NCBI GenBank assembly: GCA_963682175.1
Contig: OY821775.1
Coordinates: 28,890,053 to 28,954,052, forward strand
Direction of reading: 5' to 3'
Length of the DNA: 64,000 nucleotides
DNA from: Triglochin maritima
Lineage: Eukaryota > Streptophyta > Magnoliopsida > Alismatales > Juncaginaceae
Part shown: in pieces, positions 55,606 to 64,000 of the stretch
Position numbering within the stretch: the stretch's first letter is position 1
Layout of the letters: each line of letters starts with the position of its first letter
Made by a program: the position numbers and the translations under genes
Notes under the pieces: model-generated
Told to the model about the DNA's origin: nothing
The model's input: the letters and a program-made list of their open reading frames with translations, nothing else
Databases searched by the model: none

Positions 55606-58600
55606 GTGTCCCCCCTCTTTCTAATCCTCCCTCTACTCCTCTAGTTCCCTTCTCGTTATCCTCTCTCTTCTTCTCCTTCTCCCCCTCTCACTCCTCTCTT
55701 CCTTCTATCCATGTAAGGATAACGAGAGAAGGAGAGAGTAAGAGGGAGATATACGAGGAGAAGAGGGAAGAGGAGAGAGAGGGGAAAAGAGGAAAGAGAG
55801 TCAAGAAGAAGAAGAGAGAAGGAAGAGGGAGAGAGAAGGAGATAATAGGGAAGGAGAGAGGAAACGAGAGAAGAGGAGATAGATAAGGGTAGAGAGATAG
55901 AGAAGGGAGAGCAGAGAGAAGGAGAGAGGAGATAGAGAATGGAGAGAAGTGAGAGAGGAGAGGGAAAAAGGGGAAGCGAGCGACAGAAGGAGAGGGAGAG
56001 AGTAGAAGAAGAGAGAAGGAGAGAGGATAAGGAGAGAGTTAGAAGGATAAGGAGAGAGGGAACGAGTGAGAAGGAGAAGAGAAAGTGGATAAGAGGGAGA
56101 ACGACAGAGAATGAGAAAAGGAGAAGCGAGAGGATGCGAGATGTGGAGAGAGAGAAAGAGAGAGAGGGACAAGAGGAAGAGGGTGGAAAGAGAAAGGAGA
56201 GTGGGAGAAGAAGGAGACGAAGAGAGGGAGAAGAGGGAAGAGGAGGGGAGAGGTGGAGAAGAAAAGAGAGACGGAGAGCGAGAATGAGAGATAGAGAAGG
56301 GAGAGATGAGAGTGGAGAAAAGAGGACAAGAAGAGTAGAGAGAGAAGGAGGGGAGAGAGAGGAAGAGTAAAGAGTAGAGGGGAGAGAAGGAAGAGAGGAT
56401 AAAGAAGGGAAAGGGAGGGAAAAGGAGAAACGAGAGAAGTAGAGAGAGCGAGAGATGGAGGGGAAGAAGGAGGGAGTGGAGAAGAGGATAAGAGGGAGAT
56501 AGAGAATGAAGGAGAATAAGAGGGAAGAGGCGTGAGAGAAGGAGAGAGGGCACGAGAGAGGTAGAGAAGCGAGGGAAGGAGGAGAGAAGAGGAAGACAGA
56601 GAAGGAAAAGAGGGGAAGTAGAGGGGAGAAAGGAGAAGATATATATGGGGAGAAGGAGTGGGTTAGAAGGAGAGAGAGCGAGAGACGGAGAGAGAGGAGG
56701 AGAAGGGAAAGAGGAGAATAGGGAAGGATAGGAAGAGGGAGAGAGAAGAAGGAGAGAGATGGATAAGAAGGGAGAGGAGAAGGAGAGGGAATCGGAGGGA
56801 GATAGAGATGAAGAGAGGGAGAAGAGAGAAGGAGAAGAGGGAAGAGTGGGAGAGAGGTAAAGGAGAGAAGAGAGAGGGGTAGAGAGGTAGTGTGAGAAAT
56901 ACAGAGGGAAGGAAGAGACGGAGAGAGAGAATGGAGAGGAGAGAGAAGGAGAGGGAGAAAAGGAGAAGGGAGAGAAAGCAGGAGAGAGGGAGATAAAGAG
57001 AGAGGGATAAGGAGAAGAGGGATAAAGGAGGGAGGGAGAGAAGAAAGAGAAAGACGGAGAAGGAGAGAGAAAATGAGAAGGGAGAAGGGAGGAGGAGAAG
57101 GATAATGAGAACGAGAGAGGAGAGAGGAGGGAAGAGAGAGAAGAGGAGAGAAGGAGAGGAGAGGTAGGTAGAGAAGTCAAGGAGAAGAGAGAAGGGAGGG
57201 AGAGAGAGAGAAGGACAGAGACAGAGAAGAGAAAAGAGGGATAGGGATTGGGATAGAAGAGAGAAGGAGAATAGGAAAGAGGTGAGAGAGATGGGAAGAG
57301 AGAGGAGGGAGAAGAAGGGAGAGAGATCGAGAGGAGTAGAAGGAGTTAGTGGGGGAGGGGGATAAGAAGGAGAGGGGTAAGAGGGAGATAGAGAAAGAGA
57401 AAGAGGAGAGCAAGGATAAGAGGAGAGAGAGAGAGATAAGAAGAGCGAGAAGGAGAGAGGAGAGAGGGAGGGGAAAGAAAGGGCGATGACGAGATAAAGA
57501 AGGGACGGTGAGAGAAAAGAGGAGACTAGAGGGGGAACGAGAGGAGACGGAGGGACAAGAGGAGAAGGAGAGAGAGAGCGGGAGAGAGAGAAGGAGAGGG
57601 GAGGAGAGAGAGGGAGGGGGAGGGAGAAGAGGGAGGGGACAAGAGGAGAAGATATATGGGGAGAAGGAGTGGGATAGAAGGAGAGAGAGCGAGAGACGGA
57701 GAGAGAGGAGGATAGGGAAGGATAGGAAGAGAGAGAGAGAAGAAGAAGAGAGATGGATAAGAAGGGAGAGGAGAAGGAGAGGGAATCGGAGGGAGATAGA
57801 GATGAAGAGAGGGAGAAGAGAGTAGGAGAAGAGGGAAGAGTGGGAGAGAGGTAAAGGAGAGAAGAGAGAGGGGTAGAGAGGTAGTGTGAGAAATACAGAG
57901 GGAAGGAAGAGACGGAGAGAGAGAATGGAGAGGAGAGAGAAGGAGAGGGAGAAAAGGAGAAGGGACAGAAAGCAAGAGAGAGGGAGATAAAGAGAGAGGG
58001 ATAAAGGAGGGAGGGAGAGAAGAAAGAGAAAGACGGAGAAGGAGAGAGAAAATGAGATGGGAGAAGGGAGGAGGAGAAGGATAATGAGAACGAGAGAGGA
58101 GAGAGGAGGGAAGAGAGAGAAGAGGAGAGAAGGAGAGGAGAGGAAGGTAGAGAAGTCAAGGAGAAGAGAGAAGGGAGGGAGAGAGAGAAGGGAGGGAGAG
58201 AGAGAGAAGGACAGAGACAGAGAAGAGAAAAGAAGGATAGGGATTGGGAGAGAAGAGAGAAGGACAGAGAAGAGAAAGAAGGGATAGGGATTGGGAGAGA
58301 AGAGAGAAGGAGAATAGGAAAGAGGTGAGAGAGATGGGAAGAGAGAGGAGGGAGAAGAAGGGAGAGAGATCGAGAGGAGTAGAAGGAGTTAGTGGGGGAG
58401 GGGGATAAGAAGGAGAGGGGTAAGAGGGAGATAGAGAAGGAGAAAGAGGAAAGCAAGGATAAGAGGAGAGAGAGAGAGATAAGAAGAGCGAGAAGGAGAG
58501 AGGAGAGAGGGAGGGGAACGAGAGGGAGATGACGAGATAAAGAAGGGACGGTGAGTGAAAATAGGAGACTAGAGGGGGAACGAGTGGAGACGGAGGGACA

Positions 58601-59148
58601 GGAGGAGAAGGAGAGAGAGAGCGGGAGAGAGAGAAGGAGAGGGGAGGAGAGAGAGGGAGGGGGAGAAGAGGGAGGGGACGAGAGGAGACGGAGGGATGAG
58701 AGGAGAGAGAATAGAAGTAGAGAGAGAGTGGAGGAGAGGAAGAGAGGGAGAAGAGGGGAGAGAGAGAAGAAGAAGAAGAAGAATAAGAAGAAGAAGGATA
58801 GAAGAAGAAGAAGAAGAAGAAGAACGAGAGAATGAGAAGAGGATAGAGAAGGAAAGGAGGAGGAGAGGGAATAGGGAAGGGAACGAGATTGAGAAGGGAG
58901 GGTAGAGATAGAGAGTGAGAGAGAGAAGGAGCGAGAGAGATAGAGGAGGAGAGACAAAACGGGAGAGGAGAGAGATAAGGAAGAAAGAGAAGGGGAGAGG
59001 AGGAGAGAAAAGGGAGAAGGGAGTGAGTGATAAAAGAAAGATGAGGGAAGAGGATAGGAGAGAGAAGAAGAGGGAGAAGGGGAGAGGAGAAGGGAGAGAG
59101 AGAACGGGAAGAGGAGCAATGAAGGGAAGGAGGAGATAGAGAGAGAAG
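55606..59148 (+). repeat. Satellite unit U14 (3543 bp), internal 1-kb duplication
   Basis: About 1.0 kb is present twice. The GATATAT tag occurs at about 56637 and again at about 57650; the jump is near 57642, from GGGACAAGAGGAG back to AAGATATATGGGG. Copy 1 has one 53-bp subrepeat, copy 2 has two. The GAA region (about 58768-58824) is enlarged and has replaced the normal GAGGAGGAGAGGTTGAACG stretch. Confidence 0.88.
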
Positions 59149-61684
59149 GTGTCCCCCCTCCTTCTCATCCTCCCTCTACTCCTATAGTTCCCTTCTCGTT
59201 ATCCTCTCTCTTCTTCTCCTTCTCCCCCTCTCACTCCTCTCTTCCTTCTATCCATGTAAGGATAACGAGAGAAGGAGAGTGTAAGAGGGAGATATACGAG
59301 GAGAAGAGGGAAGAGGAGAGAGAGGGGAAAAGAGGGAACAGGAGAGAGAGGAGAAAAGAGGGAAGAGAGTCAAGAAGAAGAAGAGAGAAGGAAGAGGGAG
59401 GGAGAAGGAGAGAATAGGGAAGGAGAGAGGAAACGAGAGAAGAGGAGATATATAAGGGTAGAGAGATAGAGAAGGGAGAGCAGAGAGAGAAGGAGAGAGG
59501 AGATAGAGAATGGAGAGAAGGGAGAGAGGAGAGGGAATAAGGAGAAGTGAGCGACAGAAGGAGAGGGAGAGAGTAGAAGAAGAGAGAAGGAGAGAGGATA
59601 AGGAGAGAGGGAACGAGTGAGAAGGAGAAGAGAAAGTGGATAAGAGGGAGAACGAGAGAGACTGAGAAAAGGAGAAGCGAGAGGATGCGAGATGAGTAGA
59701 CAGAGAAAGAGAGAGAGAGAGAGGGACAAGAGGGAGACGACAAAGAGAGAAAGGAGAGTGGGAGAAGAAGGAGACGAAGAGAAGGAGAAGAGGGAAGAGG
59801 AGGGGAGAGGTGGAGAAGAAAGGAGAGACGGAGAGCGAGAATGAGAGATAGAGAAGGGAGAGATGAGAGTGGAGAAAAGAGGACAAGAAGAGTAGAGAGA
59901 GAAGGAGGGGGGAGAGAGGAAGAGAAAAGAGTAGAGGGGAGAGAAGGAAGAGAGGATAAAGAATGGAAAGGGAGGGAAAAGGAGAAACGAGAGAAGTAGA
60001 GGGAGGAGAGAGGACGGAGAAGAAGGAGGAGAGAGCGAGAGATGGAGGGGAAGAAGGAGGGAGTGGAGAAGAGGATAAGAGGGAGATAGAGAATGAAGGA
60101 GAATAAGTGGGAAGAGGCGTGAGAGAAGGAGAGAGGGCACGAGAGAAGTAGAGAAGCGAGGGAAGGAGGAGAGAAGAGGAAGAGAGTGAAGAGAGGGGAA
60201 GTAGAGGGGAGAAAGGAGAAGATATATGGGGAGAAGGAGAGAGAGCGAGAGACGGAGAGAGAGGAGGAGAAGGGAAAGAGGAGGATAGGGAAGGATAGGA
60301 AGAGGGAGAGAGAAGAAGAAGAGAGATGGATAAGAAGGGAGAGGAGAAGGAGAGGGAATCGGAGGGAGATAGAGATGAAGAGAGGGAGAAGAGGGAAGAG
60401 TGGGAGAGAGGTAAAGGAGAGAAGAGAGAGGGGTAGAGAGGTAGTGTGAGAAATACAGAGGGAAGGAAGAGACGGAGAGAGAGAGAATGGAGAGGAGAGA
60501 AGGAGAGGGAGAGAAGGAGAAGGGAGAGAAAGCAGGAGAGAGGGAGATAAAGAGAGAGGGATAAGGAGAAGAGGGATAAAGGAGGGAGGGAGAGAAGAAA
60601 GAGAAAGACGGAGTAGGAGAGAGAAAATGAGAAGGGAGAAGGGAGGAGGAGAAGGATAATGGGAACGAGAGAGGAGAGAGGAGGGAAGAGAGAAGAGGAG
60701 AGAAGGAGAGGAGAGGTAGGTAGAGAAGTCAAGGAGAAGAGAGAAGGGTGGGAGAGAGAGGGAAGGACAGAGACAGAGAAGAGAAAAGAGGGATAGGGAT
60801 TGGGAGAGAAGAGAGAAGGACAGAGACAGAGAAGAGAAAAGAGGGATAGGGATTGGGAGAGAAGAGAGAAGGAGAATAGGAAAGAGGTGAGAGAGATGGG
60901 AAGAGAGAGGAGGGAGAAGAAGGGAGAGAGATCTAGAGGAGTAGAAGGAGTTAGTGGGGGAGGGGGATAAGGAGAGGGGTAAGAGGGAGATAGAGAAGGA
61001 GAAAGAGGAGAGCAAGGATAAGAGGAGAGAGAGATAAGAAGAGCGAGAAGGAGAGAGGAGAGAGGGAGGGGAACGAGAGGGAGATGACGAGATAAAGAAG
61101 GGACGGTGAGAGAAAAGAGGAGACTAGAGGGGGAACGAGAGGAGACGGAGGGACAAGAGGAGAAGGAGTGAGAGAGCGGGAGAGAGAGAAGGAGAGGGGA
61201 GGAGAGAGAGGGAGGGGGAGAAGAGGGAGGGGACGAGAGGAGACGGAGGGATGAGAGGAGAGAGAAGAGAAGTAGAGAGACAGGGGAGGAGAGGAAGAGA
61301 GGGAGAAGAGGGGAGAGAGAGAAGAAGTAGAAGAAGGATAGAGGAGGAGAGGTTGAACGAGAGAATGAGAAGAGGATAGAGAAGGAAAGGAGGAGGAGAG
61401 GGAATAGGGAAGGGAACGGGATAGAGAAGGGAGGGTAGAGATAGAGAGTGAGAGAGAGAAGGAGCGAGAGAGATAGAGGAGAGACGAAACGGGAGAGGAG
61501 AGAGATAAGGAGAAAGAGAAGGGGAGAGGAGGAGAGAAAAGGGAGAAGGGAGAAGGGAGTGAGTGATAAAAGAAAGATGGGGGAAGAGGATAGGAGAGAG
61601 GAGAAGTGGGAGAAGGGGAGAGGAGAAGGGAGAGAGAGAACGGGAAGAGGAGCAATGAAGGGAAGGAGAAGATAGAGAGAGAAG
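59149..61684 (+). repeat. Satellite unit U15 (2536 bp)
   Basis: A complete unit with a short local duplication near 59336-59362 (ACAGGAGAGAGAGG insert), two 53-bp subrepeats and an interrupted GAA run (GAA GAA GTA GAA GAA near 61322). Confidence 0.9.
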
Positions 61685-64000
61685 GTGTCCCCCCTCCTTC
61701 TCATCCTCCCTCTACTCCTCTAGTTCCCTTCTCGTTATCCTCTCTCTTCTTCTCCTTCTCCCCCTCTCACTCCTCTCTTCCTTCTATCCATGTAAGGATA
61801 ACGGGAGAAGGAGAGAGTAAGAGGGAGATATACGAGGAGAAGAGGGAAGAGGAGAGAGAGGGGAAAAGAGGGAAGAGAGTCAAGAAGAAGAAGAGAGAAG
61901 GAAGAGGGAGAGAGAAGGAGAGAATAGGGAAGGAGAGAGGAAACGAGAGAAGAGGAGATAGATAAGGGTAGAGAGATAGAGAAGGGAGAGCAGAGAGAGA
62001 AGGAGAGAGGAGATAGAGAATGGAGAGAAGGGAGAGAGGAGAGGGAAAAAGGGGAAGCGAGCGACAGAAGGAGAGGGAGAGAGTAGAAGAAGAGAGAAGG
62101 AGAGAGGATAAGGAGAGAGTTAGAAGGATAAGGAGAGAGGGAACGAGTGAGAAGGAGAAGAGAAAGTGGATAAGAGGGAGAACGAGAGAGAATGAGAAAA
62201 GGAGAAGCGAGAGGATGCGAGATGAGGAGAGAGAGAAAGAGAGAGAGGGACAAGAGGGAGAGGGCGGAGAGAGAAAGGAGAGTGGGAGAAGAAGGAGACG
62301 AAGAGAAGGAGAAGAGGGAAGAGGAGGGGAGAGGTGGAGAAGAAAGGAGAGACGGAGAGCGAGAATGAGAGATAGAGAAGGGAGAGATGAGAGTGGAGAA
62401 AAGAGGACAAGAAGAGTAGAGAGAGAAGGAGGGGAGAGAGAGGAAGAGTAAAGAGTAGAGGGGAGAGAAGGAAGAGAGGATAAAGAAGGGAAAGGGAGGG
62501 AAAAGGAGAAACGAGAGAAGTAGAGAGAGGAGAGAGGACGGAGAAGAAGGAAGAGAGAGAGCGAGAGATGGAGGGGAAGAAGGAGGGAGTGGAGAAGAGG
62601 ATAAGAGAGAGATAGAGAATGAAGGAGAATAAGAGGGAAGAGGCGTGAGAGAAGGAGAGAGGGCACGAGAGAGGTAGAGAAGCGAGGGAAGGAGGAGAGA
62701 AGAGGAAGACAGAGAAGGAAAAGAGGGGAAGTAGAGGGGAGAAAGGAGAAGATATATATGGGGAGAAGGAGTGGGTTAGAAGGAGAGAGAGCGAGAGACA
62801 GAGAGAGAGGAGGAGAAGGGAAAGAGGAGAATAGGGAAGGATAGGAAGAGGGAGAGAGAAGAAGGAGAGAGATGGATAAGAAGGGAGAGGAGAAGGAGAG
62901 GGAATCGGAGGGAGATAGAGATGAAGAGAGGGAGAAGAGAGAAGGAGAAGAGGGAAGAGTGGGAGAGAGGTAAAGGAGAGAAGAGAGAGGGGTAGAGAGG
63001 TAGTGTGAGAAATACAGAGGGAAGGAAGAGACGGAGAGAGAGAGAATGGAGAGGAGAGAGAAGGAGAGGGAGAAAAGGAGAAGGGAGAGAAAGCAGGAGA
63101 GAGGGAGATAAGGAGAGAGGGATAAGGAGAAGAGGGATAAAGGAGGGAGGGAGAGAAGAAAAAGAAAGACGGAGAAGGATAGAGAAAATGAGAAGGGAGA
63201 AGGGAGGAGGAGAAGGATAATGAGAACGAGAGAGGAGAGAGGAGGGAAGAGAGAGAAGAGGAGAGGAGGGGTAGGTAGAGAAGTCAAGGAGAAGAGAGAA
63301 GGGAGGGAGAGAGAGAAGGATAGAGATAGAGAAGAGAAAAGAGGGATATGGATTGGGAGAGAAGAGAGAAGGACAGAGACAGAGAAGAGAAAAGAGGGAT
63401 AGGGATTGGGAGAGAAGAGAGAAGGAGAATAGGAAAGAGGTGAGAGAGATGGGAAGAGAGAGGAGGGAGAAGAAGGGAGAGAGATCGAGAGGAGTAGAAG
63501 GAGTTAGTGGGGGAGGGGATAAGAAGGAGAGGGGTAAGAGGGAGATAGAGAAGGAGAAAGAGGAGAGCAAGGATAAGAGGAGAGAGTGATAAGAAGAGCG
63601 AGAAGGAGAGAGGAGAGAGGGAGGGGAACGATATAAAGAAGGGACGGTGGGAGAAAAGAGGAGACTAGAGGGGGAACGAGAGGAGACGGAGGGACAAGAG
63701 GAGAAAGAGAGAGAGAGCGGGAGAGAGAGAAGGAGAGGGGTGGAGAGAGAGGGAGGGGGAGAAGAGGGAGGGGACGAGAGGAGACGGAGGGATGAGAGGA
63801 GAGAGGAGAGAAGTAGAGAGAGAGCGGAGGAGAGGAAGAGAGGGAGAAGAGGGGAGAGAGAGAAGAAGAAGAAGAAGAAGAAGAAGGATAGAGGACGAGA
63901 GGTTGAACGAGAGAATGAGAAGAGGATAGAGATGGAAAGGAGGAGGAGAGGGAATAGGGAAGGGAATGAGATAGAGAAGGGAGGGTAGAGATAGAGAGTG
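61685..64000 (+). repeat. Satellite unit U16, cut by window end
   Basis: 2316 bp are visible. It has two 53-bp subrepeats, the first with T changes (GATAGAGATAG), and (GAA)8 near 63862. It shares AGAGAGGAAGAGTAAAGAG (62444) with U14 (56358). The array continues beyond the window. Confidence 0.9.

Larger units (their letters stand above)
8836..64000 (+). repeat. Polypurine megasatellite array, unit about 2.5 kb
   Basis: Head-to-tail units of about 2.43-2.57 kb, all in one orientation, with the plus strand nearly all A and G. Each unit holds one pyrimidine island of roughly 110 bp, a GATATAT(AT)GGGG tag about 1.04 kb after the island start, the tag TGTGAGAAATACAGAGG, a 53-bp subrepeat in one or two copies, and a (GAA)n run about 2.15 kb into the unit. 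Units are very similar and differ mostly by small indels; four are strongly rearranged. LINEs L3, LA and LB interrupt the array. No gene is supported within the satellite: all long frames there arise because a pyrimidine strand seldom contains a stop codon. Confidence 0.95.

Noticed and set aside
59231..61704. Very long minus-strand frames rich in Leu, Ser, Pro and Phe (up to about 880 codons) over the satellite
   Set aside because: They occur in more than one frame at once and follow the satellite unit. A polypyrimidine strand almost never spells TAA, TAG or TGA, so open frames are expected by chance. They have no domains and no conserved start.
9061..64000. CRISPR-like or clustered short direct repeats
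   Set aside because: The repeat is a 2.5-kb satellite with internal simple-sequence character. There are no uniform short repeats with unique spacers.

Overview
The window looks like a heterochromatic, repeat-filled stretch of a land-plant nuclear genome. The evidence is a set of L1-type LINE retrotransposons of the plant kind: ORF1 has a DUF4283-like domain followed by a CX2CX4HX4C zinc knuckle, and ORF2 has an apurinic-type endonuclease, a reverse transcriptase (FADD motif) and a zf-RVT-like CCHC finger. I see no bacterial features, no host single-copy gene, no tRNA or rRNA and no CRISPR array. The species cannot be named from the sequence.

Layout. 1-1354: 3' part of a LINE-derived element (E1) carrying an ORF1-like frame and a tail but no ORF2. 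1355-2704: satellite. 2705-8835: LINE L2, nearly complete but broken by stops and frameshifts and lacking its 3' tail. 8836-64000: a tandem array of a very unusual satellite with a unit of about 2.43-2.57 kb. The plus strand is almost pure purine, except for one pyrimidine island of roughly 110 bp per unit where purine and pyrimidine swap strands. Sixteen island starts are found: 9061, 11575, 14078, 15913, 22189, 23966, 31724, 34190, 36618, 39172, 41731, 50498, 53039, 55606, 59149 and 61685. Three LINEs interrupt the array: L3 (16000-19755, minus strand, 5'-truncated, exact 16-bp target duplication), LA (about 24930-31303) and LB (43314-49575, 17-bp target duplication). LA and LB are near-identical, lie 18,365 bp apart, and share the same 3' satellite junction.

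How the parts relate. Only LA retains an uninterrupted ORF2 (1196 aa from the ATG at 27538); its ORF1 is dead. LB carries the reverse damage pattern: four lesions in ORF2 and two microhomology deletions in ORF1. In every LINE the sense strand runs along the purine strand of the satellite. The single minus-strand insertion (L3) lies inside a pyrimidine island, the only place where the purine strand is the minus strand. This suggests that the LINE machinery primes from the polypyrimidine strand. Four LINE tails keep a short hairpin with a 3-nt loop just upstream of a TTGCAA(A)n end.

The many long Leu/Ser/Pro/Phe (minus) and Arg/Glu/Lys/Gly (plus) reading frames over the satellite are composition artefacts: stop codons need a purine, so a pyrimidine strand rarely contains one. 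They are not annotated as genes. Unit boundaries, copy counts and comparisons were made by eye; an alignment or dot-plot would refine them by a few bases.
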